A DNA stretch of 64,000 nucleotides from Flaccisagitta enflata (Eukaryota > Chaetognatha > Sagittoidea > Aphragmophora). Made by a program: the position numbers and the translations under genes. Location of the stretch: positions 77,562,001 to 77,626,000 of the forward strand of contig OZ231126.1 of the NCBI GenBank assembly GCA_965153355.1, read 5' to 3'. A model generated the notes under the pieces. The model did no database searches. It was not told the origin of the DNA and saw only the letters and a program-made list of their open reading frames with translations. Shown here in pieces: positions 1 through 61,891 of the stretch (position 1 is the stretch's first letter; each line of letters opens with the position of its first letter).

Positions 1-316
1 TAAGAACTATGCCGAAATGACAAAATGTCAAGTTTCCACGACAGTTGTAAGTGGCTGAACGGGCTTATCAGGTTATATCATGTGAACTGATATGTTATCT
101 TTCTTTTTGTCAACGACGGAATTCCATGTGATTTCAAAATTTGGCCGCGTCTGCGAGAGTTGGTCTTTTGTTCTTCCGTTCTATTAAGGCTGTCCTCTTA
201 TGGATCATATTGAAAGCTTGGAGGAATTTTTTTTTTGTTTTATAGGTAAGGAAAATAGCAAGGAAGACGCCATTGACTGCCAGGGAATTAAATGTTCAAC
301 GGAGAGCGAAATTAAC

Positions 317-541
<225 letters not shown>

Positions 542-1263
542 GGGTGTCGGGGATATTTGACGTACTCTCACTCTCGAACGGGTCCAACTAAACTTCTCTG
601 GAATGCCTCTTTTGAATTTTGGAAAGAAATGAATTCGTAATTGTTTTGTTTTTCCTCTGAAATTCTTGACGCCGTCGTCTTCTACATTTCACTTTCCATT
701 TCAGGTGATTTATCCTTTAAAACAGCCCAGCTGAATTACGCGATTTGGTAGTTCAAGAAGCATAGTTTCTTCTCACCAATCATTTCATTGATGATATTTA
801 CTGGTCTTAGACATCCCCTGGGACTAAGTACCCAACATACATCCTTCATACTTAAGATTTTGAAAGGTTACGTGGCCACAAGTAACGGCAAATCAGCCCT
901 TTTTTTAGGTCACACTTATGTCACACTTTATATTTACTATGGTAACAACCACAAGAAATCGTCAGGCTTATCCAACTATGGGTCATTTTTGTATCTTTAC
1001 TATCCCTGGGGAAGCACCAAAAAATTGATGGTGATTGGCGGTCATTTACTATGGAAAAAGATCACTCATAGTAAAATTGTCCAGAATCATGATTTTCCTG
1101 ATTTTCACACATAGATGTGTGCAAAAGCCAATATATCATACTCAGAAGCTGATATCAAAAAATTTTTCTTACCTCCATTCAATACAGACATGAACCAGGT
1201 TACATGCCAAATTTCAGACCTTGATGTCCTTTCTAGCCCAAGAAATTGATTTTTTTGTAATAG

Positions 1264-1491
1264 TGTCCGATCGCGTTAACACCCTGTCACGATCGTGTCA
1301 CGCTGCATATCATAGTTATCAAAGTGAAACATAGTTCCCTTTTTAATTTAGTGGATTTTACTTAACATTATGTGAAAGAGCATCAAATCTTATCATAGAA
1401 GCCAAAATTTCAAGTAAATAACCTCGGCCGTTCAGGAGTAATGCTAATTTTTCTGCGCAGATGTCAGTACTGTTGTTAACGCGATCGGACA
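1264..1491. mobile_element. Short MITE with 17-bp perfect TIRs
   Basis: TGTCCGATCGCGTTAAC at 1264-1280 is exactly inverted at 1475-1491, enclosing a 228-bp unit with no coding potential. A perfect 17-bp TIR on a short non-coding body fits a miniature inverted-repeat element. No target duplication was resolved and the family is not recognised. Confidence 0.6.
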
Positions 1492-1866
1492 TTTCCTTCA
1501 GGCTGGTTTATAGGATAAATCGCCTTCATTCTTTGGATTGCGAATACAATTTCAGTTCACAAATGTAAATTGATTGAATTCCTGCGACCGACTTTTCCTT
1601 TGACAGGTCTCCCCAGACGGCTACACTCAGTAATACTTAGATCACTTCCCGGTTTTTTGGGGGCGAACACTTCGGCTTTAAACTATGATTTATCTTGAAA
1701 TTCATTACTGCTACGCGAATCGACCTTAATATTATTATGATCACGCGACATCTGTTACGTTAGATAATAAAAAAAAGGATTTCGTCGCATTTTGGATACA
1801 TCGAAAACGTATCTCTTTTTGAGTATTGACATTTAAAGAAGCAAGGCAAAAAAGATCTGCGCAAAA

Positions 1867-35271
<33,405 letters not shown>

Positions 35272-35290
<19 letters not shown>

Positions 35291-35425
35291 GTAAGTTAAC
35301 TGAAGTGGGGTCTACTGTCTTCACTCTTCACTACCACAACCAGAAGGGGTAAGTTAACTGAAGTGGGGTCTACTGTCTTCACTCTTCACTACCACAACCA
35401 GAAGTGGTAGGTTAACTGAAGTGTG
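35272..35425. repeat. 58-bp tandem repeat duplicating the exon 11 donor
   Basis: The end of exon 11 with its donor (CCAGAAGGGGTAAGTTAACT) is repeated with a 58-bp period at 35283, 35341 and 35399. The third copy is degraded to GTGGTAGGTT. More diverged pieces recur at about 35910-36010 and 39550-39630, on both sides of inserted elements. Confidence 0.85.
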
Positions 35426-35430
35426 GTCTA

Positions 35431-35900
35431 ACAGGATGTGCAAAAAATTTCGTACTCTATTGCTTGAAAACTGTAGTTTTATTAGTAGTTATGAGCTAAA
35501 ATTTTGATATAATTTTTTTTGCAGAATTGTTCTTATCAAAAGAAAAGGACTTTTGCAACTCGATTGGCCCCTAGTTGGACTCTTTAAGGAGAAATACATC
35601 AAGTTCAGTTGGATATGTTAACTAGGATTAAGTTTGAGTCAGCAGAAATTGATATATCAATCAAATTAAAACGAAAGATAAATGTGCATTCAAAGAACAG
35701 AAATGTATTTAACCTTCTACTTTTGTCCCTATTGGATTTAAAATGTATTCTGCTGTCTACCATACCTACTTTCCTCTTATCTAAAGTATAAAGTTTTACC
35801 TAACTTTTAACTTATCACATAAGTATCAGAGAATTTCTCCAATTCTAGGTGTCTTTTCTTTAGATTTGATGACTAGTACGAAATTTTTTGCACACCCTGT
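35431..35900. mobile_element. MITE inserted in the duplicated donor repeat
   Basis: The left ACAGGATGTGCAAAAAATTT and right AAATTTTTTGCACACCCTGT are inverted with one mismatch. The 470-bp AT-rich body has no transposase. Fragments of the 58-bp repeat continue beyond its right end. Confidence 0.75.
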
Positions 35901-36031
35901 CTCCACCACCATAGCCAGAAGGGGTAATTTAACTGAAGTAGGGTCTGCCGTTTTCACTACCGCGACCTGAAGGGTTAAGTTAACTGAAGGGTTGTTATAG
36001 GTCAACCACAACCAAAAGGGGGTACAGTACC

Positions 36032-39000
36032 GGAATCAAAGAACTGGTGATAAGGAGGGAAGCCACATCTCTCCAATTACAAGGATATGAGATCTGAAAT
36101 TTTTTTGTGGTGTGCACCTATAGTACCCCCACCCCCCGTAAGGGTTTGGAGCTGTTCCGGGCATTTTTTGTTTTTGGTTGTCAAAATTTTTTTATTTCTT
36201 AAAATCACTATTGTAGGCCAAAAAATTTGTTTCAAAATTTTATTTTTATGTTACATGTAGTCAATACCCAGAGCTACAAATTTCATTTTTTGAAAAATAT
36301 TTTTGGCCAATTTTCAAGGGAATGGCACTTAAAAAACCAAAATTTCAAAAAAATGAAAAATCGCTATATTTTCTAAAATAATTGGCTTAGCATAATAATT
36401 TTTGGCATGGAAGTAGTCCTGAGAACTCTCCATGTATATGCAAAATTTCAACTCCCATATTTGTATTTTAAAGGAGTTATGGGATTTTGAAATTTTGATA
36501 ATTTTTGGTAAAAAACATTTTTTCTTATAAAATTTTTTTTTGTTAACCATTTTTCATGAAATTTCATAGACAAACAAAGTAATTGATATTTTTTGGCTTC
36601 AAAAAAAAATTTGGGCACTGCCACCCCTTAAAAAAAAATTTTTTTTCTCAAAAATTGCTAAAATTGGCTATTTTTCTAGGTTGAATAAAAACTGTTCCTG
36701 TTATCCGATCAACTTATATTTTGGAGGGATTATCAACCTACATCTGCAGTAACTATGTTTCAAATTTCAAATAAATTGGATAATTCGTTCCGGAGATATT
36801 CAAGTTCAAAGTGGAAAGGGCGAGCTAAAATCACTGTTTCTGTGGTATTCTAATGATAAGTCTTCATTGACGGTTAGCTACAAGTGTCTCATAAAGGTAA
36901 CGTTTAATCGATATAGATAAAGTCACTCCAAAATTGTTGCAAATAGGTGTTGAATATGTCCCTGCAGCATAACCAACCAATTTTTTTTTATTTCACAATC
37001 TCTAAAAAAGTAGGCATTTTTTGCCACACTTTTGGGGTGTAACACATATTAAACGACATCCCCATCCCCAAATTTTTTGTGGCATAGTAGTCCATGAAAG
37101 GACAGATGTCCCCTCAAAAAATTTATTCATTTCCGTCATGTTTTAAGCACAAAACTTTTGGTTTAAATGGCAAAAAATGCGATTTTTTTTAATTTTTTAA
37201 GCTGTTTTTGGGGTGCAATGCATATTAATCAACATCTCCATCCCCAAATTTTTTGTGGCATAGTAGTCCATGATAGGACAGATGTCCCCCAAAAAATTTA
37301 TTCATTTCCGTCACGCTTTAAGCACAAAAATTTTGGTTTGAAATGGCAAAAAATGTGATTTTTTTAATTATTTAAGCTGTTTTTGGGGTGTAATGCATAT
37401 TAAACGACATCTCCATCCCCAAACTTTTTGTGGCATAGTAGTCCATGATAGGACAGATGTCCCCCCCAAAAATTTATTCATTTCCGTCATGTTTTAAGCA
37501 CAAAAATTTTATTTTAAAATGGCAAAAAGATTTTTTGAATTTTTTTTTTTTTTGGGGTTTATTATTAAATGACATCCCCAAATTTTTGTGGCATAGTAGT
37601 CCATGATAGGACAGATGTCCCCCAAAAATTATTCATTTCGTCATGCTTTAAGCACAAAAATTTTGGTTTAGAATAAAAATGCAATTTTTTGAATTATTTA
37701 AGCTGTTTTTGGGGTGTAATGCATATCAAATGACATCCCCATCCCCAAATTTTTTGTGGCATAGTAGTCCATGATAGGACAGATGTCCCCCCAAAAATTA
37801 TTTATTGTCGTCACGCTTTAAGCACAAAATTTTGGTTCAAAATGGCAAAAATGTGATTTTTGAATTTTGCTGTTTTTGGGGTGAATGCATAAACGACATC
37901 CCCATCCCCAAATTTTTTGTGCTTAAAGCGTGACGGAAATGAATAAATTTTTGGGGGGACATCTGTCCTATCATGCCACAAAAAGTTTGGGGATGGGGAT
38001 GTTGTTTATTATGCATTACACCCCAAAAACAGCTTTAAAAAATTCAAAAATCACATTGTTTGCCATTTTAAACCAAAATTTTTGTACTTAAAGCGTGACG
38101 GAAATGAATTAATTTTTGGGGGGGACATCTGTCCTATCATGGACTACTATGCCACAAAAAGTTTGGAGATGGGGATGTCGTTTAATATGCATTAAACCCC
38201 AAAAACAGCTTTAGAAATTCAAAAAAATTGCATTTTTTGCCATTTAAAACCAAAATTTTTATGCTTAAAGCGTGAGGGATATGAATAAATTTTTGGGGGG
38301 ACATCTGTCATATCATGGACTACTATGCTACAAAAAATTTAGGGATGGGGATGTCGTTTAATATGCATTACACCCCAAAAACAGCTTAAAAAATTCAAAA
38401 AATCACATTTTTTGCCATTTTAAACTAAAATTTTTGTGCTTAATGCGTGACAGTATTGAATAAATTTTGGGGGGGACATCTATCCTATTATGGACTACTA
38501 TGCCACAAAAAATTTGGGGATGGGGATGTCGTTACACCCCAAAAATGTGACAAAATATGCCAAAAAAGGCATTTTTTGCAGTTTTTTTTATGCCTATTTT
38601 TTTAGAGACTGTGAAATCCAAAAATTATGCTGCAGGGACATATTCCACACCTATTTGCAGCAATTTTTGCAACATATCGATTAAACATTTTCTTTTTGAG
38701 ACACTTGTAGCTAACCTTCATTAAAGACTTATCATTAAAATACCACAGAAACAGTGATTTTAGCTCGCCCTTTCCACTTTGAACTTGAATATCTCCGGAA
38801 CGAATTATCCAATTTACTTAGAATTTGAAACATAGTTACTGCAGATGTAGGTTGATAATCCCTCCAAAAATTAAGTTAATCGGATAACAGGAACAGTTTT
38901 TATTCAACCTAGAAAAATAGCCAATTTTAGCAATTTTTGAGAAAAAAATTTTTTTTTAAGGGGTGGCAGTGCCCAAATTTTTTTTGGAAGCCAAAAAATA

Positions 39001-39555
39001 TCAATTACTTTGTTTGTCTATGAAATTTCATGAAAAATGGTCAACAAAAAAAAATTTTATAAGAAAAAATGTTTTTTACCAAAAATTATCAAAATTTCAA
39101 AATCCCATAACTCCTTTAAAATTCAAATATGGGAGTTGAAATTTTGCATACACATGGAGAGTTCTCAGGACTACTTCCATGCGAAAAATTATTATGCTTA
39201 GCCAATTACTTTTGAAAAAATAGTGATTTTTCATTTTTTTGAAATATTGTTTTTTTAAGTGCCATTCCCTTGAAAATTGGCAAAAAATATTTTTCAAAAA
39301 ATGAAATTTGTAGCTCTGGGTATTGACTACATGTAACATAAAAATAAAATTTTGAAACAAATTTTTTGGCCTACAATAGTGATTTTAAGAAATAAAAAAT
39401 TTTTGACAACCAAAAACAAAAAATGCCCGGAACAGCTCCAAACCCTTACTGGGGGTGGGGGTACTATAGGTGCACACTACAGAAAAATTTCAGATCTCAT
39501 ATCCTTGTAATTGGAGAGATATGGCTTCCCTCCTTATCACCAGTTCTTTGATTCC
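36032..39555. mobile_element. 3.5-kb fold-back with inverted arrays of about 175-bp monomers
   Basis: The outer arms are inverse copies: GATAAGGAGGGAAGCCACAT near 36050 and the matching inverse near 39530. Inside, the left arm holds five or six tandem monomers marked by TGGCATAGTAGTCCATGATA (37080, 37255, 37431, 37589, 37756). The right arm holds inverted monomers from about 37925 to 38570. The arms switch near 37920. ORFs here are AT-rich and uninformative. Confidence 0.8.
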
Positions 39556-39736
39556 TGAAGTGTGGTCAGCCATTATCAGAAGGGGTATCTGGTACCCTTT
39601 TCACTATCACGAGCAAAGGGAAAAGTTAACAAAAGGGAAGTTCTACCACCATCACATTTACGGCAAAAAATGCTACGTTGACAAAAAGTGATGACTATCA
39701 CCTTCACTATCTCGATGTGCGTCTGTTCATTCATTT

Positions 39737-39900
39737 TTTAGTTGCGGACACGCAACTCCATAAGAGGGTATGTCTGTCCGTCCGTCTATCGGTCCGTCTG
39801 TCCGTTGGTCCATAAGCACGAGTCGAAAAGTTGGAAAACGCGCCTTTCCGGCCCTTCCTACCCGTCCGCAACTGGTGGCCGTGTATCCGACACTGTTCCC
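39737..39900. mobile_element. Matched-TIR element, AGTTGCGGAC subfamily, full length
   Basis: It has left AGTTGCGGACACGCAACTC, CATAAGAGGGT, a TCCG/TCTG tract, body GAGTCGAAAAGTTGGAAAAC, right GTCCGCAACTGGTGGCCG and GTATCCGACACTGTT. Confidence 0.8.
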
Positions 39901-40804
39901 TTAGACCTTCCGTTTATTATTATACTACCATGGCCATGGGCACGGTGACACACGTTCAGTTGTTTACATGTTTGACTTGGTCTTTCGCGCTCCTACTGAG
40001 TCGTTCAGCTTTCAGCCCTCGACGCTTCACACTAAAATGCATAATGCAGTCCTAGGATATCTCCTTTTGAGACCTGTCGAGGCGTTCTATCTGACGTTGA
40101 TTCATAATTCGTTAATCTTACGTCTGAGAGTGAAGTTGGTTATCAGTTTTGGCAAAAAATAAGGGCATTCTTGTTGATAATGAAAAAATCGTTTGCGTCC
40201 ATTAGGATAATAAGGTTGTCTATTCAACGAATTCCTGAGGAGTTCGTCCTTACTTCTTGCTTCTTCTTGCCTCTAAGCTATGAAGGGCTTGAAGGCACTG
40301 ATACTTGGATGACGTCTACATTCTGTCAGACTATCTGAGATCTATCCAAGAATAGCTAATCTCTGCATTATGGAATTCTCGATATCAATGTATTAGGCAT
40401 GTTGAACAAGTTTACGAAAGCGATGGTGAATCACGGGGATACTCACAAAACGTCCAAAGAAAGCAGCGAGCGTTTCCCAGTGAATGAAAAGTTAACATTT
40501 GCAAAATATGAAATATTTGGGGTAATCATAAAACATTCGACTTGGACGATAGGAACGTGTGGACTTAAAGTTGTTTCATCTCTGCGTGTTCGCAAAATTT
40601 AGAGCGTCACAACGTGAAGAACGATAGCAGACCAGGTTGACTGACTGTGGGAGACACGAAACTTGCACACGGTTGACTTCTGCTGTGCTTACTCAATGCG
40701 TCCATTCCGAATCACATTAATTGGTATTGATTGGTCGTTTGTCCTATTCGTATTCACTTAACGCGGAACTTGATTGGTCATCCGTTGGCCTGAGGCTTGA
40801 CCAG
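39901..40804. other. Region between LASP and the dispanin gene
   Basis: The sequence is not obviously repetitive. Short ORFs on the plus strand (for example from 40399) lack splice context or recognisable motifs. It probably contains the 3' UTR of the minus-strand gene that ends at 40805. I see no SH3 exon. Confidence 0.5.
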
Positions 40805-56677
<15,873 letters not shown>

Positions 56678-57929
56678 TATTGGACATTGGATTGCTGTTG
56701 TTCATTCAGGTTAGTCGTTTGAAATGTAGTTTGTATCTTCGTAGCTCCTCTTTTGTTCGTAAGCCACTTTCTTTTTAAATAAAGATTTTGGTACAAGCGG
56801 ACGATTAAAGCAAACAAAGACAGTTATTGAGTGGTGTTCCCGAGTGTGTGTCGACGAAAATGAATACATGTTGACGCCTGGAAAAAAATTGTACTACTGC
56901 AGATATTCAGAATGTAACAAACACAAGGACAGTGAGGCAGACAGACCGACGTATAAACAAATGGCCGAAAATTGAAAACAAGGGATATAAATTATACACA
57001 AAGTTGAATCCCGCTCCAACGGATTTCAAGGGACCAACAAATTTTATCTGTTTTACGCAGAATTCTGTTTTAGCCAATATAGAAAATGAAAGAGAATGGG
57101 TTGAAGGGACCAAAATTAGTATCTGTTTAAGGCGGAATTCCGTTAAGAGCGGGTCCGGTTGAGCGGGATTCACATTTCGCACACTTAATAAAATAATACA
57201 AATGTTTCTTCAATGTTCTTATTCCCATTTTCAAACTCTATCATTCTACATCAATAGAAAATTATAGCCAGACCGTCACGAAAGCGACTCTTATGGCCCG
57301 CTTCAAAACTTTATCGCATGCAAGTCTAGGAAAAGAGAGAGAAAGAGAAGCTTGGTTAATGGTTATGCCATGAGTCTATGTTTTTTTATAAGTTAGTTGG
57401 GATGAAAAAGGAATGTTAAAAAGGAAACTGAATGGAAATGCTGAGGAGGAAAAGGAGGAAAGGAAAAAAATCAGCTAAGAATGAGACAGAACAGGAAGAA
57501 AAGAGGAGGAGGATAAATCTTGTTGAGAGAGAGAGAGAAAGAAAGAAAGGAACAGAAAGAGAGAGAGGACTGACAGACAGATAGAGGACAAACAGGGTCT
57601 GCTCCAACTGTCAAAATGCCATAGAAATGGCAACAGAAAGAAAGACTGAGACCGATAGACATATCTACAGATGAAAAGAGATACAGAGACAAGTAGAGAC
57701 AGTGGCGGAGAATCAGAGACTAAGCAAAACAAGAACAGATGTTGGGTGTGCTTTAGACAAATTTGAGTCATGAAAACTCATGATTCATGATCCATGGGGC
57801 CGTGGACATGATGGTTCACATGTCTCTAGTTGCGTGCTTGTAAGCGAAGTGTGAACAAGCTTTGCCATTCTTGAAATTAGAAAACTGACCATCAATATGC
57901 CTTTTTGATTTTTAACGATGTTTTTGCAG
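56678..57929. other. Divergent intergenic region
   Basis: It separates the minus-strand dispanin start from the first plus-strand exon found to the right. It contains a MITE relative at 57001-57165 (GAATCCCGCTCCAACGGATT and CCGTTAAGAGCGGGTCC ends) and a GA/GAAA-rich purine stretch at 57320-57740. No promoter motif is clear. Confidence 0.5.
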
Positions 57930-58035
57930 CTTGAAGAGGAATTATTTCAAAGACAAAGCCTCGAAGGAACGAAATGGTTAAAAATCTCATCAAAAGTTTC
58001 CGCCTTTGTTCTGATTCCCGTTTGGGGATTTAAGG
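57930..58035 (+). CDS. Uncharacterised gene, exon a
   Basis: TTTTTGCAG acceptor, then [35 protein letters not shown] and a GTTAGT donor in phase 1. Phase 0 is the only fully open frame. Ordinary amphipathic and hydrophobic residues make it look coding, but no motif is recognised. Confidence 0.5.
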
Positions 58036-61000
58036 GTTAGTCTTCAATTCCGGTCATCATAAATGATGCGGAGAAGGCCGAGCAAAAGCAGTTGGGACCA
58101 TAGTTTGCCAGTCTCACCAGTGACTCACCAGGTCTGTGTCCAATGTAATAGGCCCACTAAATTGTAGCATGAAGAATATAAATGATCTTACGGAACATTG
58201 AGTCACTTAAACATGACTACAAAATAGATGCCCACGGTACCACTACCCCGCAAGCAACTGGCAACCTACTCGAGATATATGCATTTAACCATATAAGCTT
58301 TGCTCTTGTCATTCCTCAAAACTCAACAAGCGCTCAATGGGGCGTCGCTTTATTTACTGGTACGCCGTTGAGCGCCCTTCTAACCTTGGAGAAATTAACA
58401 AATGATGCGGGGTCGCAATATTGTTGTGGACAGGTGGGTAGGGGCATACACCCCCATCCATACCCTCCCCCATCCCATGCTCACGCACACTGACAATCAT
58501 AACTGCAGCATCATAATTGCGTGATTTCACACTTTTCAACTTGATCATCATTGACGGACCAATAGACGGACGGGCTGATGGATGGATGGACGGACCAATA
58601 GATAGACGGGCTGACAGATGGATGGTCGGACCAATAGATGGACGGACTGATAGATGGATGGACGGACCAATAGACAGACAGGCTGATAGATGGATGGACG
58701 GACCAATAGACAGACAGGCTGATAGATGGATGGACGGACCAATAGACAGACAGGCTGATAGATGGATGGACGGACCAATAGACAGACAGGCTGATAGATG
58801 GATGGACGGACCAATAGACAGACAGGCTGATAGATGGATGGACGGACCAATAGACAGACAGGCTGATAGATGGATGGACGGACCAATAGACAGACAGGCT
58901 GATAGATGGATGGACGGACCAATAGACAGACAGGCTGATAGATGGATGGACGGACCAATAGACAGACAGGCTGATAGATGGATGGACGGACCAATAGACA
59001 GACAGGCTGATAGATGGATGGACGGACCAATAGACAGACAGGCTGATAGATGGATGGACGGACCACGCCCTGCCCACCCGTCCGCAACTGGTGGCCGTGT
59101 ATCCGGCCTTGTTTCCCAAGGTCACGCATTGGCTGACTAGTTCATCTGCAGGAATACGTTACATTTTCGGCGTTGAGTGTTTTGGTGCTTAGGTTCAACG
59201 AATTTATTCGAATCAGTCAAGATTCGGCATATTTTTTTTTTCTTTTCACTTCGAGCGATTGTGGAACGCTATTCGGCACGGGCGGCGTAGCTGACTCAAT
59301 GTACAACGGCAACGCGTTGAGAAATGGACGGTCAGTGAAGGGATCGGTCGCGCATCAAAAATATTGCTCATTTACTCCAATCATGATATGAAATTTCAAT
59401 GGACTGACAGACAGAAAACAAAAGGAAAATGATTATTTTCTTCAAATCCAGACATAGCGGAATATTTTTGAAAAATTTTAAGTCGCTTATACTAAATATT
59501 TTAAATCGGACGGTTCATCTAGTTGTCAGTTTCGCTGAATTTGAGAAGATTAATACTTTCATACGCTGATGCAAAAGAGGCTAGTAAGATGTTAAAACGT
59601 CAGTTTGAAACATAAGGCCGCATACACTACCCCTAAGTCGCTGACGGGTGGGCAGGAGCGGAATAGCAAGAAAACGCTCGCATTTTGTTTTCGTTACGGA
59701 CAGACGGACGGACAGACGGACCAACTGACCGACACGGCGAGTTCTAGACTCGCGAGTCCTAAAAAATTGCATCTTGATTTTCGAATTGAAATCAATCGCT
59801 CTTAATTAAGATCTCAACGACGACTGCAGCGACACGATATCCGTGTGTTCAGCGACGGCTCTAGACAAAACTTCCTCTACGCTCCCGTACATCGATGAAA
59901 CGGAAACATGCGTTGAAGCTTTTCAAACCACAGACAGCCGCCACAGGCCCGACGACCGGGGATTAACCATTGATATTGGCTGGGATGAAATTGTAGCCAT
60001 CGAAGTTTACTCCGACCACGAAGACGAAGACATCCAGGAATGCGGAGAATTGAGGTCAAAACACTTCATTCGTTACGCCTACACAGAAGACCGCGAGCCT
60101 GCGCCCTTCGCCCAAAGCGACGACGATATCAGCGTCATTCTCGAGGGTGACAATGCCACTGTCATCAACGGTCAGGGTGGTGATTCAGAGGGTGATGCGT
60201 CCGAGTCGCGTTTACATGGCACGATCGAGGAAGAAAGACAAAGCAAGTCGTCTTGAAGATCAGCAGTAAGCGATGTAGAGATTGTGACAAAAGAGAGAGA
60301 GAGAGAGAGAGAAAGATAAGAGAAAGAAAGAAAAAAATCCGGGTGATGTAATTTTGTCATTTCCACAATGCTGTCTGCGAACAAAGGGTTTCACGTGCAG
60401 AAAAATTTTAACCTCCTTCTCATCTCATAAATTCTTAGTGGAACGAGACGCCGAACATTCATCGGGAAGGTTATCGTACCGGAAAGTGCGATGTCGCGTT
60501 TTGTCTATCGGCTAGTGGCTATGGCTCCATACCCGCATATCTTCCACGCCCATCTTGCAATGTCCGTAGCCGTCTTGGGCGGACAGGATGAATTCAAGGG
60601 AGAACTAGGTCACAGTGCAAACAAGGATGAGATTTGATACATCCCGCCAATTCTTAAAATGTTTGTACTATGCTAAGGTTTTTGGAATTTTTTTTAACTA
60701 AAAATGTGTATCTTTAGTTTATAGACTTAGTTACAGTAAAGTTTGACTGACAGTGGGGTAATAGGGGAAGTTAAAATTTAAGTAATAAGTATCTAATAAA
60801 TATGAGTGTGGCAACTAATCAAATTATATCAAGTAAGCTGATAGGGTTAATAAGACATCAAATTTTTTATCAATTAATCTTTAATAATCTAAATGATAAA
60901 TAAGTATAAGCTTATCTAAAACAATAATTATAATTTAAACTATGACTTCCCCAGTTATCTCAGCTTTCGTCGCACTTAACTGTACCAGTTTTTCTTTTAT

Positions 61001-61841
61001 ATTGTTTTATGTAACAAAATCCCATCGGAAATCAAATTTAGCCTTTTTTGCACTGCGACTCAGTGGAGTTGAAGAATAATTTGATCAAAAAGACTAATCT
61101 GAGGAGAACAAATCGAAAGAATCCGCTACAAACGCCTCAAATCCAGCTCAGAGTGGAACATCATGAACGTAACAAGCGGCTGCGCTGCATTCAAGCAGAT
61201 CATGTTTGAGACAAGCAACCGCGGAGGACAAATCCAAATGCCGGTGACAGTACACGTCAGAGGGAGCGGGAAATCGAAAGAATGAGGAGGAAATGCGACA
61301 TCAGGCGACCCTCGCACTAAGAAGTCAATACCATCAATTGTCCGATCTAGACTTGAAGAACGAAATTCAGCAGCGAACGGGGACAAGAACAAAGAAACGG
61401 AAACGAGAAGTATTGGTGGCGATGCTATGGAATTCAGATAATGGAGGAGAAGGCTCAACCACCGCATTCGGTAGGAAACCTCATCATAAAGTAACGCCTT
61501 GATTTTGGAGACAATGCTCACTTTCACTGTGAGTGTTTGTCTGCTCATCAGCCACCCATCTGTAACAAAAAAAACTTTTTTTTGTCTGAAATGGTATGAT
61601 TTCCCGTGTGACTTGCCTTTGATCATCCCTACACGCAAGCAGTTTGGCGTTCATTGAGCTTTGCATTCCTTCACCTCCTCCTCCCATCTCCTCCAAATGC
61701 TCCTCAGCTCCCTCAGAGGATAATCTTACGTCTGCTCTTGACAACGCTTTCGAGGCTGGAGATTTTCAAGACTACGAAGAAAATTATTGTGAGGACCAGT
61801 TTGAAGAATCCCCAGAGGAAACTTTTGTCGTTATTGAATAA
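57930..61841 (+). CDS. Uncharacterised plus-strand gene, acidic, possible SAP-like motif (partial model)
   Basis: Candidate exons are 57930-58035, 59256-59330, 59830-60191, 61261-61470 and 61708-61841. Exons b to e connect in matching phases. The first exon leaves in phase 1 while the second needs phase 2, so at least one exon between them is missing or the first belongs elsewhere. Upstream exons are also unknown. The product is acidic in its middle and end, with a basic block ([14 protein letters not shown]) in a segment resembling a SAP DNA-binding helix pair. I do not recognise the family. Confidence 0.45.
58395..59115. mobile_element. Matched-TIR elements expanded by a 36-bp minisatellite
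   Basis: The left part (58395-58550) is a reversed AGTTGCGGAC-type fragment (GCGGGGTCGCAATATTG, GGTGGGTAGGGGC). From 58555 to 59065 there are about 14 units of 36 bp, built from GACGGACCAATAGACAGACA and GGCTGATAGATGGATG. Right after comes a forward element end (CTGCCCACCCGTCCGCAACT, GGCCTTGTT). The array therefore replaces the usual TCCG tract. Both strands are open because 36 is a multiple of three. Confidence 0.8.
59256..59330 (+). CDS. Uncharacterised gene, exon b
   Basis: After a T-rich acceptor (TTTTCACTTCGAG) it reads [20 protein letters not shown] then LRNGR, leaving in phase 2 at GTCAGT. Continuation into exon c keeps the frame. Confidence 0.45.
59598..59765. mobile_element. Matched-TIR element, AGTCGC-type, reversed
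   Basis: ATAAGGCCGCATACACTACC, CCTAAGTCGCTGACGGGTGG, a GACGGACGGACAGACGG tract and GACTCGCGAGTCCTAAAAAA at the hairpin end. Confidence 0.65.
59830..60191 (+). CDS. Uncharacterised gene, exon c: acidic region
   Basis: CGACTGCAG acceptor, then [20 protein letters not shown] through [19 protein letters not shown] and HEDEDIQE. The frame is open to a stop at 60254-60256. I end the exon at GAG|G before GTGATG because that phase fits exon d, but the exon could instead be terminal, finishing EERQSKSS. It is high in Asp and Glu with no recognised domain. Confidence 0.6.
60294..61240. other. Intron-like AT-rich stretch
   Basis: A short GA run (60294-60314) and a long AT-rich block without features up to about 61020. 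At 61100-61290 short open pieces occur in all frames (for example [19 protein letters not shown]), but none has good splice sites on both sides. Confidence 0.45.
61261..61470 (+). CDS. Uncharacterised gene, exon d: SAP-like segment
   Basis: Entering in phase 1 after CACGTCAG, the frame reads [39 protein letters not shown] and [12 protein letters not shown], then exits at TTCG|GTAGGA in phase 1. The pattern L-x4-LK-x2-I-x2-RTG-x4-K-x-K-x-EVL-x3-L resembles a SAP motif, a helix-turn-helix for chromatin-associated DNA binding. The match is by eye and moderate. Confidence 0.4.
61708..61841 (+). CDS. Uncharacterised gene, exon e: acidic C-terminus
   Basis: After CCAAATGCTCCTCAG it reads [20 protein letters not shown] and an acidic end closing ETFVVIE and stop. 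It enters in phase 1. The coding character is good, and GTAATC five bases after the stop could allow splicing in the 3' UTR. Confidence 0.6.
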
Positions 61842-61891
61842 AGGTAATCAAAACTTTCTTCTCTCTTGTATCTTAACTCCTGAAAGTAAGT

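Noticed and set aside
36990-38570. Evenly spaced repeats that could suggest a CRISPR array
   Set aside because: The monomers are head-to-tail satellite units of about 175 bp without distinct spacers, and the setting is a eukaryotic intron.
58511-59140. About 200-residue ORFs on both strands with 12-residue repeats
   Set aside because: A 36-bp minisatellite is open in several frames because its period is a multiple of three. There is no start or splice context, and the array sits inside a mobile element.
61126-61638. 170-residue minus-strand ORF
   Set aside because: It has no motif, no splice context, and lies opposite the better supported plus-strand exon d.
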